Source: Amphiduros pacificus (taxonomy: Eukaryota > Annelida > Polychaeta > Phyllodocida > Hesionidae). From it: a DNA stretch of 64,000 nucleotides. The notes below the pieces were generated by a model. It saw only the letters and a program-made list of their open reading frames with translations, made no database searches and was not told the origin of the DNA. The DNA lies in assembly GCA_949316495.1 (NCBI GenBank), contig OX439008.1, positions 14,341,532 through 14,405,531 of the forward strand. Reading direction: 5' to 3'. Both the position numbers and the translations under genes were made by a program. Positions 14,405 through 27,069 of the stretch are shown piece by piece (position 1 is the stretch's first letter; each line of letters begins with the position of its first letter).

Positions 14405-15837
14405 AATATATAAATTGATATTATGGTTTGGGATATACATAGAAACAATAGCAAAACGCAGATAAGGTTGGGCACAAATCTAATTCTAAAGAAAATAACA
14501 AGAGTTTCATTGGGAAATATTAAAAAAAAAAATAATGAAGACATTATGAAATCCTGCATTCGCTTACTGTAACAGAAGCTCTGAATTCACTAAGCAATAT
14601 TGCGAGACATGAGCCTGCGGAAATGATGTAATTATGCTAGTTTACGGAAATGACGTCATGATGTAGTGTTTTACACAAGACAACATACCTGACTTTGTAG
14701 ATAAAATGATTGAGTCAGGGACAGTTAAAAAGCTGAATAGGGCACAGCGGTGAATGCATTTGCAACTATTGTGTTAGCGTCAAAGTCATTTATTTAATGG
14801 TTGTTGGTGGGCTGTGAAAGCATAAAAAACTGTGAAAACTTCTGTTAAGCCGAACATTACATCAAAATTACAACAAAGAGGCTTAACACGTAATGGTACG
14901 GTATCACAAGTTAACTATTACTAACTCGTCTGATTTCAAGATGATTTTTATTTTTTTACTTTTGAGGAGTAAAGAATTGTCACATTACTTGGCTTAGCTC
15001 AGAAGAAACTTATAGTGCTTAGCTCATAACAATACCTTGACCTCATAACACTGTGTGCTGTAAAATAAACTAAATGTCAAATCTCTCCCACCCCTGAAAC
15101 ATGTCCTGGGCATGAAAAAGCAAAAGATCACTATTACCTATACATTTGACACGTGACTTGCTGGTGCTTACTGCATTATCAATCTAGCTGAATTTGTAAC
15201 ATTATGAAATGGGTGCATATTAAAAATGATGACTGATATTTTTTGGAATAATAAAGTGCCGATTTGATGGACTGCGCTGGAGCTAATGATTTTTACAGGA
15301 ATGTGTTCCGCACTGATGAATTGTCATAACATAATGAATTATCATAGCATCAGTGTTGTCCATGTTTGTGCTAAAATGTTGATTCAAACAAAATATTGGT
15401 TGAGCAATTCCGCCTGGAGGGTAGTTAATGGTTACAATCAACCCTGTCAGACATAAGCTTTATAATATTATAAATCTCTCTGAAATAGTGCATTCCCAGA
15501 TATATTCATATTCTCGCATTATTGAAATATCATCCCTATGTTGATGACTAGTCAATTAAAATCGAATTGACGGTAACTTTATTCCACTTTAACTCGGTTG
15601 TTCAAGAGTAAGAAATTGAACAAAATTCTGTTCAGACCTTGATGATAGTAAGCAATCTGTTTAAATTCTCTTAGGTTTATCTCTTTTAAATTGATTACCC
15701 CAACTCGGCCAAAATGAAAAGGAAATAACGCACTAGTAGTATGTACTCTAATGTATAAAAAGTATCGGTCACCAGCTTAGATTTTTCAGTATTATAATAT
15801 TGTTAATATCTTATATTTCCCAACAAATCAACAAAAG
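11071..15837. other. Long gene-free, AT-rich stretch
   Basis: No exon that I can support. Contains C and A homopolymers at 11629-11657, a (TA)n tract at 14370-14399, and a short palindromic pair (gagctcggtaa / ttaaccgagctt) at 13247-13312. A motif cluster with two atggcg-type words at 12234-12255 resembles YY1-type sites. If the GRXCR-like gene at 21.8 kb has a very long first intron, this whole stretch could be intronic. Confidence 0.4.
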
Positions 15838-16148
15838 AGTGGCACACAGCAAACATTATCACAGTCATTAAAAAAGGAGATAAAAAATGTACTGCTAATT
15901 ACAGGCCAGTTTCCTTGATATTTATAATCTAAACGATGTTAGAACATTTAGGTGACAGACAGATGATGAATCATTGCAAACTTAACCTTATCGTGGGAAA
16001 TTTTCAACATAGTTTCAGAACAGGTTACTAGTGCGAAAGACGGTTCAGCACAACCTTACTGTATTTATCTGGTGGTAGAAATAAGAGTAAAAATAATGTC
16101 GACCTGCTCATCCTTGATGTTAGCAGAGCCTTTCATACTGTCTGGTAA
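15838..16148 (+). mobile_element. Decayed LINE reverse-transcriptase fragment
   Basis: Plus-strand translation gives IITVIKKGDKKCTANYRPVS, then further on an FQHSFRTG-like block, TTLLYLSGG and VDLLILDVSRAF. These are successive pieces of a non-LTR reverse transcriptase: the KKGD..NYRPVSL entry block, QHGFR and the LLLDVSKAFDTV motif A. Stops and at least one frame change interrupt it, the YADD block is absent, and the element is truncated at both ends. The closest look is to L2/Jockey-type LINEs; not functional. Confidence 0.75.
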
Positions 16149-16239
16149 GAATTACTCAATTATAAACTTATTATTTATTTAACTGGACAATGCAAAGTTT
16201 AAAATCAATCAGAATATTTGGCTCAGTTTTATTGTGCTA

Positions 16240-16460
16240 ACAGGCTAATAAAATGCTGACCTTGTTGGAGAGGTCAACAAGGTCATGAAAAGGTCAGTGT
16301 CCGGGATACTGATGTGGAGATTGACCCCGTCAGATATTAAACAATCGGACTAATTGGTTTTATTGTGCTTTCAAACCAATTCAATGGTGTCACTAACTAA
16401 TTTGATCTTGACCTTATTTGAGAGGTCAACCAAGTCATGTAAAGGTCAATGTTGAACTAG
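16240..16460. repeat. Diverged ~151-bp duplication rich in AGGTCA half-sites
   Basis: 16258-16300 and 16409-16451 are related copies. The first reads TGACCT, 8 bases, AGGTCA, 3 bases, AGGTCA, 5 bases, AGGTCA; the second keeps the same layout with one half-site changed to AAGTCA. Such words match nuclear-receptor half-sites (DR3, DR5), but no gene promoter is identified here. Confidence 0.55.
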
Positions 16461-19400
16461 TCTGAGAAATTGATGTGAAGAATATCAGAACTTTCACCGT
16501 GGTAAAATGCCATGCAATTATAATATAGCTTAGTTCCTCCACAACTGAACAGGGTTAGCTAAATGAGTGTTAAAAAAGCATGGGCTTTTTATTCATGCCC
16601 TGTTTAAATTGTCAGTTTATACTATCAGAGTTGAATGACCGGTTATGGTGTGCAGTGGGCAGGTTGATGAAGGAAGTGGTAAAACATATATTTATTTCTG
16701 ACTCAGAAATACAAAAAAAAAATCCTAACGATATAGGTCCAATGAAAGTCAAGGAGTTCCAATGTCAGACTAACCATATCAACGTTGATAATTTGGGAAT
16801 TTTTAAAATTCTTTTACGTTTATCAATACAAACTAGTACATCAATATAATGTTCTGAGGCGATGTGACAAGTCTGTTCATAGCGCTGTGTTCAGGACGCT
16901 ATGTTCAGGACTTATATACAAGTTATGGTGAAATATAAACGGCATGAATTTAAACTATATCTATATATGTATCACCTCTACAATCCAAAGAGGAAGCAAT
17001 AATCCGCTGTTCATATCAATGTCAAGTACGTCAATCACCAATTATAATCTTGGTCTTCATTTTTTTCATCAACATAAGTTGATTCTTTTGGCAGCTAAAT
17101 CTTTAACAGTCATTTCGATTGATTATTAAATAAATGACTAGAATAAAAAATTACCAATAGAAATTATTGAATAATTATTTCTCATTTCATATTGTTTATG
17201 TATATGTTCACAACAAAAATGAAGTTAACACTATTCAAATGGTTGAGGGTGTATTAAAAAAACTATTTGAATAAAGGCAGCAAAAACGATCATTTTCGCT
17301 GCCTTTAAGAGAACATACTCCGGTTTTGAGATGAAACACGAAATAAGGAAAAGGTGTGGGGGATTTTAAAAGTTGGATAGTGTTGAGTCATGAATCTTAG
17401 GGACAAACTTATCTGTTATTATTATGGCTGCCAAGCTGTGAAATCATTGAAACCAAGATGGCTGAAAATTGGTTGAAAAGTGTATTCTCTAGAGTCTTTA
17501 TGGAATGTTTACTCACAGAAACCTTATAGAAAAGGATTGTTAAATAATGCTATTATCTTAGGCCTTGTGTGGAAAAGACGATATGCCAACTCATTTTATC
17601 ATAACTTTTAAACAGGTGTACATGCTACATAGGAAATGATACAGAAACATTTCCTCGTCAAAAATAAGAAAACATAACAATGATAATTACCCAGACCATC
17701 TGTTTCATATTGTAATATATATAGCATCTGCTGCCATCATTATTGTCTAGTATATTATTCTATTCTACATGTCCAAATGACTGTTAAAGAAATAGCTGCC
17801 AAAAGAATAAACTTAAGTATCGATATAAATAGTTTGCAAGTGTATGGTGTAACGAAACAAAATATCAAAAGGGATATTAATGAACAATTTATCTATATAT
17901 TTGAGACATCATTGGATTCTCCTGGTTTGTCATTGTGATTAATTATACATATATATGTATATATATATGGCCCAAGGGCATGTCTCTTTAACACTTATCT
18001 ATCCGACTTGTACATGCCCTGGGCTGTAATGACATGATACTCTGGGTTTAAATCAACATTTCTGTCAAATGTAATTATTACTCTAATCTTACATAGATAT
18101 ACTTATAAACTATGTGCAATATATAAATACTAGTATATATGTGAGTGGTACAGACAACTTAGTCAGTTTAATCTGGAATACTATTATTTCTTTCTTCTCT
18201 TTATTGTCAATAAAGAAGAACGCCTATTTAATGGTACAAAATATCTTCCAAATATTTCAATTTGCATCGAGGACTGTGTTCAATTCCAAACATTATAACA
18301 TATTTCCTATCTGAAGTCATGGTTCCCTCTACTTCAGAACACTCTGTTTCATGTTAAAAGAATCAATATTAACATTATATAAGTACAGCCCAGTGGGGGA
18401 CGACTGTGTACACATATTCCCCTATTCTTATCAAAACTGATGAAATGATAGAATACATGAAAACGATTTGTCGACTTTTGCTAAACTTCCCTGTAATTCG
18501 TCACAATCACTAGGAAAGTATGGGGTTCCAACTCCTTGCCATTCTCAGTGTGAAAACGTGAGTGCGTTGTTGCACATCCTTCACATGAATAACATGTAAA
18601 AAAAATAATAAAATAAATAAAATAGGATTGTGTTGTACAAGTAACTGCAATTAATGTGGCGGTCTGTTGTTGGGTGTAGCTGTGTTGACACTGGCCGTGT
18701 TTGCCTAACTGACTGCGGTCCCGGATGACACAACTCCTGGGTGTCATTATCACGTCCTCCTAATGGTCATTGTTCAAACTTCTCCTCTATTTGTCTTCTA
18801 ATGCAATATGGACCTACAGTATATATTTGTCCATTTTAAAGAAATGTTTCTTATGTTTTGTGTTTTCTCATCTGGTTATATTTTATTATGAGCTGTTAGT
18901 TTGAGTTTTTATCTTAAGGTTCTGCTGTGACCTGAATAGAGTACATTGTTAAACGTATAGTTTATGTCACATCCTCGGTATCTGTAATATAATTTCAAAT
19001 ATCAATACAAAATTACTGTTTCCATGTGAACTCATAAATGATGCAGGGGGCGCCGGGGACAAGTCAGATTTGCTAATCAATATCCAAACCATGAGTTAAC
19101 ATTTCATTCCATTCTGATACGGATACCTAAGATGCCAATATAATCTCCTGGTAATACAATCTATATTTGATCAAATTCAGACACACGTTGGAATCTAGGT
19201 CACTGGGTTGAGGATATTGTGAACATAACCTTCAATAATAAATGAAATTCTCGCGATCACGAGACCAACAGACGAGATTTCTCTAAGAAATACATAAGAG
19301 TGAACGGTGAAACACTACCGAGGTTTCTCCTCTTTGTTGAACTATCATTCATTCATTTTGGTAAAAAAAACACAAATATTCATTTCTGATCAGATATAAA

Positions 19401-19925
19401 ATCAATAACTATTTATGGAAATCTTAGAATGTAAACTACACCAAAGCAGATCAAATTGCAATGTTCAAAGAGAGGGGCGTGCTCTTTGAGTTACCCTGAA
19501 GTCATGCTGCATGGTCTGATGCTCTGCAGGCAGGCACACCTGTATCAATAATTTGTATCAATTAATGTGAATTGATTAATATTGACCCATTATTATCAGA
19601 TGCTAAGATTGCAGTGTTTGTGTCCCGTTTTATCGCCCAATATTACTATAGATTGTGCATGTATTATTATTTTCCGTGGGTCGTGCAGGGTTTATGCATG
19701 ACTTCATTAGATAGGTAAATAGCTCTGCATTATCAACCAATCAAAAAGTGGCAAACGCTTGTTCGCAGGAAAATGGCATGGCCTGATTTGGTGTTTGTGA
19801 CATTTGATTTTTGTTTGCAGCGTAGTGTTACTCGTTTCACAGCATGTACCCGGTTGGTTGCCACCGTGGCCATGGTTCATTGCTTCCTTGTGGCTCCAGT
19901 CCTCACCCAGATCACGATATGATGC
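16461..19925. other. No recognisable gene
   Basis: AT-rich, with small open frames only and short (TA)n runs near 17944. I see no splice-supported exon or domain. Confidence 0.4.
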
Positions 19926-19928
19926 TAA

Positions 19929-20297
19929 GGGGCGATCCATTTGATTTTTGTGGGGTGGGGTGGGAGATTTTGGAAAAAAAATTTATTCACCCACCCCATC
20001 CCAGAAAAAAAATTTATTCATCCACCCTACCAAAGAAAAAAAATTTATTCATCCACCCTACCAAAGAAAAAAATTTTATTCATCCAGTACTGCTGTCCCA
20101 CCCCACCCCACAAAAGTCAAATGGATCGCCCCTAACAAGAAATTTTTTTATTCACCCACCCCACACCAGAAAAAAAATTTATTCACCCACCCCACACCAG
20201 AAAAAAAAATTATTCATCCACCCTACCAAAGAAAAAAAATGTATTCATCCAGTACTGCTGTCCCACCCCACCCCACAAAAATCAAATGGATCGCCCC
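19929..20297. mobile_element. Composite PIF/Harbinger-like MITE, TAA target duplication
   Basis: The element starts ggggcgatccatttgatttt and ends with the inverse (aaaatcaaatggatcgcccc), an inverted repeat of at least 30 bp. TAA flanks both ends (19926-19928, 20298-20300), the TWA target duplication typical of PIF/Harbinger. A further right-end copy closes at 20132 and is followed by TAA too, so the unit 19929-20132 plus a partial second unit 20136-20297 stand in tandem. The interior is a small repeat (ttattcayccaccc with a-runs). Open frames across it are low-complexity artefacts. Confidence 0.78.
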
Positions 20298-20300
20298 TAA

Positions 20301-21344
20301 TCAATAAATATCTGAAGGTGGTGTTGAACTTTACTTCTAGTATCTACCAAGCATTACAGCTACTCTGGTTAAATAAAATTACAACACTCAGCTCATTTCA
20401 TAAGGCTATAAGGAAGATTTTAATCGCATATTCTTATATTAATACATGTCTGCCATGTCTGACAAAATATAGGGTAAGAAAAGCTGAATAGAAAAAAATC
20501 CTGACAAATTTCCTAAAAATTTGGCAAAATGAAAGCCACAATTTTCCTCTCACTTCCGATTGTTCACGTATCCATGATGCAATATAACACTATTTTGATG
20601 ATAAATTTTCAATCTTTAATTTTTATATAATAATCAGGTGTGTTTTCTCCTGTGTATCTTGGAGACAGGGAGGGACTGAAGCAGGCAATATGATATATTC
20701 CATACACCACCTGTGGCGCTCCCATCATGGCGGCGGACACGTCCATGATCACCGTACCATTCCTCTTTTTACTGCTCCGCTTACCAATCAACTCTACTTT
20801 ATATCTCATATATATACCCATTCACGCATTCCAGTGATTATCATGTCCAAAAAAGAGAGAGGGGAGAGAGGTAGAAATAGGGAAAGTGAGTGAAAGAAGA
20901 GAAAGATGAGAAAGAAGAGAGAACTCAGATCTCAGAAACAATTAACCTGACCCCTTTACAAAAAAGGATCTGGGAGACTCCCATTAAGACCAAAGGGTTG
21001 CTGGCATGGGAGCCACCCAGTTGCACATGAAAATAATTGAAAAGTTGCTAATTTACATTCGTGCATGTAATTCAGTCACAATTGGTTCGCAGTCAATGTA
21101 TATTGCAAATTATTTTCAATATGAACACACATAAACCTGGTATTTGTTTATTTTCCAAATGGTGTGAAAAGATAGAAGGTCACAATTGTCTACCCAATGA
21201 AGCGTCCCATTAATGTGTGTGTCATTTTCCCAAAATATTATCTTCCTGGTTGTATCACGGCATTTATTCTTAGGAGTGAATAAGCGTGACTCAGAAATGA
21301 CTTGTATCCTTTATATCACTGAGTTTGTGGCACGTTTAGTGTTT
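20301..21344. other. No recognisable gene
   Basis: Contains a purine-rich stretch (gaga-type) at about 20850-20930 and an atggcggcgg word near 20724. No supportable exon. Confidence 0.4.
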
Positions 21345-21633
21345 TATTTGACTGGGATTTCGCGTCACTTTCAATTTATATCAGTTATTTCATGACGAGA
21401 CCTACTTGTAGCAGATATAGTGCTGCCTCACTGAATTGCCATGTCGCATGTCCTTGACATGACAATCCACCTTGTCACAGATTTACAAGGGCATAGGCCT
21501 CAGCTTGTATGTGACACTGATTCGTGAATTTAATGCTGACATGGCCGAAAATCGAACCCACGACCTCTGGATCGCTACAGAAGATCTGGTACAAATTACG
21601 CCCAAACCAACTGCGCCACAGCCAGTGGCCTTG
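21345..21633 (-). mobile_element. tRNA-derived SINE, old copy
   Basis: Same family as the copies at 50.7, 51.6 and 52.7 kb. Read on the minus strand it has a tRNA-like head with a B-box-like gggttcgatttt near 21560, a body with cacatacaagctgaggcc, ttgtcatgtcaaggacatgc and ctgctacaagtaggtctcg, and a 3' end near 21345. Diverged and lacking the long caaa tail, so older than the copy at 50.7 kb. It lies just beyond the donor of the GRXCR-like exon, in its presumed intron. Confidence 0.75.
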
Positions 21634-21779
21634 CATGTTAAATTGGACTAAAATCTATAAAATAAATACTCTTAATAAAAATCGTTAATTTTACCCCATG
21701 AGAATGGTAAATCGACTATGAAAACTCAATTTCAAAGATGGGAGGCAAACTAAAATTAAAGTATGTTTTACAAACTCAC

Positions 21780-23252
21780 CATTTCCGTCTTAGACTTGTC
21801 TGTATCCAGGAAGGTAGCAATTCCGGCCCTCACTCTGTTCTTGAATCCTCTCACGGTTCCTTTGGCACTAACAATTTTAAACTCTCTCAAAGTGTCAGGT
21901 TTCCTAACATCTCTTCCACAAACGAACAAGGGATGAGCGTCCAGGCCACCAGGGGGCCCTCCATTTTCATCCATACCGGATTTCCGGTCAGCGCCATCTC
22001 CATTTGTCTGTTGCTCACTCATGTAGAATGTATTCTGTTCCTGAGGACCATCTTCTTCGTGACCATTTTCCACTGGCGGCAGAGGGCTTTTAGGCTTAGG
22101 GCTTTTAGCCTGAGGGCTTTTTGACCTTCTGCCATTGAGACTGACTGACAAGAGAGGTTTTGGAGAAGGTGGTTTGGGGGGCGGAGGTGGAGGTGGGGTA
22201 GGAGCATTCTCACCCCCGTTACTTACGGAAGTTGGAAAACTGTGACCGTTCGCAATCCCTGGTTCAGGGGACTCGCTCACTGTGATAGCAGCGTCAGTGT
22301 TGTTATTGTTGTTGTTGAACTGCAGTAAATCCTCTTCTTGCTTGCGATCACGTCCTTTTGGAGTAATGCTATATTCAACTTTCTTTATATTATTCTCAAC
22401 TGAATTTGTGACACTTTTCTTTGCCGCGTTACAAGGCTCCACCTGGTGGCGGGCACTGACATATTCTACTTTCTGCTCACTGAGGTCAATGTCATTGAAA
22501 CCGTTACTAAGTGTGTAGACTCTTGCATCCTGACCATTAGATTCGGGGTGGGGTTTCGTGTACTCCTGTGGTTGACCATATGATTCACGAGGGGGGTAAT
22601 CATAAGAATTTCTCATAGCTTGGTCAGGATATTGTGCCTGAGGATATCCAACAGTTCCCGGATGCGGTCCGTTGTATTGTTGTGGATGATCCTGAGTTCT
22701 TCCAGAGTACTGGAGGGGATATCCACCGCCTGGGTGGACCTTCTCACTTCCATAGGCGGGCTGTTGCTGTCCATAAGTCTCTTGATGATGTTCATATATT
22801 GGTTGAGAATATGCATATGTTTCTTGTGGATGTCTTTGGTAATACTGCTGTGGATGTCCATAGGTTCCTTGCTGGCTGTACCCACTTTGTGCCGGGTATT
22901 GGTAGGACTCCCGGGCGTTATAATAAGAATCCTGATTGTGATAGGCAATCTGGTTGTGATAAGAGTCCTGGGTTTGATAAGAGTCCTCGTTTTGATAAGA
23001 TGTCTTAGAGTAGGGTATGGTGGCGTAGCGGTGCTGATAAGAGGCTGGGGCGTGGCTGTGAGCAGACTGCTCAGACTCGCTTAGAGTGACCACTGTCCTG
23101 TACCTCATCATAGTGGCTGCTGAGTCCCCGGCCCTTGCCGCGATCCCAGCCCCGTTCTCTCCCCCGCCTCCCCCGCTCACCCCTCCGTCTCCCGCGTACA
23201 TATTGGCGGAGAGATCAAAGCTCCGTCTGCTACCTGGGCCTAACCGCGCCAT
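21780..23252 (-). CDS. GRXCR1-like glutaredoxin-domain cysteine-rich protein, first coding exon
   Basis: One 491-codon exon opens at the ATG at 23252 and ends in codon M491, directly followed by the donor GTGAGT (21779-21774). The diagnostic part is its end: residues about 458-482 read FKIVSAKGTVRGFKNRVRAG then IATFL. Vertebrate GRXCR1 and fly CG12206/CG31559 have the same block (KNGTVRG.K..V.AG) just before the glutaredoxin fold. That fold and the cysteine-rich tail must lie in later exons, which I cannot find in the 21 kb to the left. GRXCR1 acts in actin-bundle and stereocilia formation in vertebrates; here the role is inferred only. Residues 71-231 are low-complexity, rich in Tyr, Gln, Pro and His, with a hexapeptide repeat of SYQNQD type at 85-115. 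A polyproline run (PPPPPPPKPP) and an SPxxKSPxPKSP basic stretch follow. Length before the fold is far larger than in vertebrate GRXCR1. Confidence 0.82.
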
Positions 23253-25137
23253 GTCACCACTTCATCTGCAGCTTCACCTCTCTTATCATCATCTCCCACC
23301 TTGACTATTTCAGGTGAAATCCCACCTACCTTAACTGCAAGATAAACCTTTTTGGCATTAACACGAGTGAAAAGGTTAATATAATAGAAAAAAACCCTCT
23401 TTAGTGTGTAGTGCAGAGTTTTGGATGCACTCCCGGCGCACTAAGCAGATGTGTGTCGTGATGGAGTGATTGTCGGATGTGACGGGTAGCCGGGCGTGGT
23501 AACATACCACATTCTGTCAACAGTCAACTCTCACACATCCACTAGCTCTCAGTATCATTAACGACTCAACTTACCTGACCATCAGGCCGTGACGTCACTC
23601 AGGTAGGCTTTCCTGCCACCAGGTGAGACATCAAGAATATCAGCCAGGTAACACATACAGGTTCACACCAGGGGGCACTCTTGTCTTATAAATCCGATAA
23701 CAGCCAACAGCCATCCAAAATATTCATGGTGCCTGAGGTATCAATTCAAGAATGGTATTAAACAATAGAAACCATCCAAGGAATAATGGTATTAAACAGA
23801 GTAATATCAAACAAATAAATTCTATTCTTGTGTTGATACAAACACTTCATTAAAGCTGAGAGCATAATAATTATATTGCTCTCACATTAAAGATCCAGAT
23901 ATTCCATGATCTCCATGTAACCCTGTTTTTCCTATAAAAAAATAGATCTTAAAACTAAATATAAAATGATAGTTGATCTTAATACTAAAATGTTAAAAAA
24001 TGTGCACAAATATTCAACAGTGGCTACTATTCCTTTCAATGAGAGTTATGAGGTCAACGAGCCATTCCTTACACGTTTTTACCGTGAGACCTCATGAGGA
24101 ATGTTTAAAATTTAAGTCCTAATCTCAGATCAAAGATGGATCTCAGACAACTCAGGTGTGTATGTTTGACCAGTCAAACAGGTGTTAGGTTAACAGATGT
24201 ATGACCTCTGTCCTACTGAAAAAAACCAGCGTGTGGAAGATGAGACATGTGACATATGGCAAGAAGACGAGAGGCCAGTAAACTGTGTTCCTAATCAAGT
24301 AAAGGGTGCCAGAGAAGCTATTTTACATCTCTATTGAAGAGTGAATGTTTTTTTAATCTTGTATTGAGAATGGAATTTGGGCGATTGGTCACTTGCGTCA
24401 CAAAATGATTTACAGAAATTAATATTTATTTGCATAGCCCACGATTGTTGAAATTCCCAATCCTTATCCCCTCTTAGTGGTTGGCGTGCCCATGGTTTTT
24501 AAAATCGTCCCACTCAAAAAAAAAAATAAATAAATAAAAATAAAAATAATAATTTTCTTTGCCTGATTGCCATCCAAAATTTTCTTTAATGGGCTTGGAA
24601 AATATTAAGACTTTCCCATTCCAACAAGGTTATGCCAGCTTAAAACATCTGTTCAAAAATTGTTAAAAACCTTTTTGAAACAAAAAGATTGAAAACTTAA
24701 CTGTTCGAAATATGTAGTTAATGTGCTCACATGATTTAACCATGGTCATTTACAAAAAAAATAGAGATTGATTTCCAGAAGCTGAAAATCAAATTGAATC
24801 CTTTAAAAAATGGGATGAAGGTGTTTATTATGAATAATAATAGTGAATGATAAGTGAAAGTTATGAATAATAAGTATCAAGAGAAGTTGGCCACCTCACT
24901 TTTATAACACGATTATTACTTTTAAGTTAAATTAGTAGACGAATTATAATCTATCAAAAAGAGCTTTTAAAGAAAAGGTTAAAGCAATAACTGCATAAAT
25001 ATTCACAAATCTTTTACAAATGGTCAAAATACGATTTAACAAAACAAGTGTCAATAAAAGCCACAGGGTCTGCTTTTAAGCAATCGATGGTTGCCAAGGT
25101 AACATACACAATATACAAAGTTTAAAGAAAAGCTTGT
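23253..25137. other. Upstream flank of the GRXCR-like exon; no gene seen
   Basis: 23253-23700 is less AT-rich and contains several CpGs, so it is the likely 5'UTR/promoter side of the minus-strand gene, but I cannot place a TATA box or start site. The rest is AT-rich with no exon. Confidence 0.35.
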
Positions 25138-25372
25138 TTAAAAAAACAAAACAAGACAAAACAAAACAAAAACAAAACAAAAACAAAAACAAAAACAAAA
25201 ACAAAAACAAAAACAAAAACAAAAACAAAAAACAAAAACAAAAAACAGAAATAAAAAATAAAAAACAAAAAACAAAAAACAAAAAACAAAAAACAAAAAC
25301 AAAAAACAAAAACAAAAACAAAAAACAAAAATAAAAAACAAAAATAAAAACAAAAATAAAAAATAAAAGCTT
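25138..25372. repeat. (AAAAC)n-type simple repeat, ~235 bp
   Basis: Runs of caaaa, caaaaa and, towards the right end, taaaaa. Long open frames on both strands (Lys/Asn/Gln and Phe/Cys/Leu-rich) are trivial products of the missing stop words. Confidence 0.95.
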
Positions 25373-25588
25373 TTTTAAAGTATTTTTAAACAGATGAGGA
25401 AGTCATAATTCGTCCCCTAAATGTCGGTGTTCTCTTAAATTGTTACCCAATAAAGGATCTCACTAATTTTTATTTTTTCCTCAATCTCCACCAAAGTTTA
25501 ATATACAAGTCGCATACCTAAATGACGCTTTATTTTTATATTGAACATTACAACTGAGATGCCTAAGTCGTTTAGATTAGCGGACACC

Positions 25589-25668
25589 AGTGTCACCAAA
25601 CAGTGTCACCAAACAGTGTCACCAAACAGTGTCACCAAACAGTGTCACCAAACAGTGTCACCAAATTT
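25589..25668. repeat. 13-bp repeat, ~6 copies
   Basis: Unit cagtgtcaccaaa in perfect tandem, preceded by one variant (cagtgtcaccaaa after accagtg). Flanked on the right by a more CpG-rich stretch. Confidence 0.93.
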
Positions 25669-27069
25669 CCGTCGATGAGGCCCCCTGCCAGTCTCTCCGA
25701 CCAATGATTAAATATAGTGGAGTTGTACAGATCTGGTTCCGGTAAAGTTGTACAGTTCCGGTGTGTACTTTTCAATGGGGAAAAAAAACCAACATGGAGA
25801 CCGGCAATCGGCCTTATGTCTGTCTCTGACGTTAGAAGACCAAATATCAATCCAATCATGCATATTTTTCTAACTGCCTCTAAAACTGTAAACTTGTTCC
25901 CTGACTGTACTTACAATTCAAAACACATATTGAGGCGTATTGAGATTTATACATTATTTATTCAGTACATTTTGGGATAAACAAATAGAGTAACGTATTG
26001 TGCGGAGATGACAAAAAGTCTCGCGGGGACGTGAACTCTGGTTCGAGACTTTTGAGCTTCGTTAAACATATATACATTTACACCTCGACATACAAAGAAT
26101 GAAATCATCAACCCAACGAGAAGACTCACATGAATTTTAAATATGACTCTAATTTGATAAGGTATGAAGTAGCTATTTTCCTTTTTTTACAAATAGGTTT
26201 ATGATAACTATATCTGTCATTGAATTGACAGAATTTAAATATTAGTTCACTCAAAATTGAGAGGTGTGATAATCTTTTTATAACGATTTGATAAGAGAAA
26301 CTTGTACTGTAAAATGGTGTTCTTGTTAGGAACATGAGAGTATTTAACGTAAATATATAAATATATATATATATATATATCGTTAAGCATTTGTTATATT
26401 ATATTTCGCATCATAGTTATATTATAAGGGATTTGTAGGAACAAATATCATAATATAAAAAAATCTGCATTCATTTTAATTAATGTATATATAAGTATCA
26501 ACAAAATACATCAAGAAAACTGATAACTCGAGGGTGATTGGCATGGATTTTGTTTTGCATCTCTCAAGTGTTTGACAAACTTGCATATTTTTGTGCTTAG
26601 ACACGGTCCAGTAGTTTTGTGTTCATCCCAAAGATTCCTGATCATCAGAATCTGTGTTCTATATCTTTAATTACGGTCCTTAAAAATGCATATAACACGC
26701 ACACTCCCGACTGTTAATAGACCCGCCATATTAGAGGGAGGAACTCTTAAACACATCAGTGTAGTTGGATATTGAATATTTCTCCAAAAAGTTCTACATT
26801 TCAATACAACAGACTTGGTACCATGAAATGTTTTGAACTAATCTTATTTGACACTTTTTACTAAGATTATCCTGGAAAATTCCCTAAATAGGTGAGTTGT
26901 ACACCCTTTTCTACTCAATGTTCAAATTACACATTAACATTGTGTACAGACTATCTATGCGTCACAAAGGTTGTATTTTCATCTAACACGCTTAAAATTA
27001 AAATTTATCTCCAGAAAGCAAACATTTCCTTTCTATAGAAATACCGTTTTGACGATTTGAAGGAAGAGA
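25669..27069. other. Upstream region of the epimerase gene
   Basis: No exon recognised. 25670-25830 is relatively CpG-rich and could be promoter-like; a (TA)n run lies at 26355-26380. The transcription start of the epimerase gene cannot be placed. Confidence 0.3.

Noticed and set aside
19844-20491. 215-codon frame rich in His, Pro and Lys
   Set aside because: It lies mostly in the composite MITE and its internal short repeats.
22613-23084. Several frames overlapping the GRXCR-like exon
   Set aside because: They are other-frame shadows of a long, compositionally biased coding exon.
25076-25353. Lys/Asn/Gln-rich and Phe/Cys/Leu-rich frames
   Set aside because: Trivial translation of the (AAAAC)n repeat on both strands.
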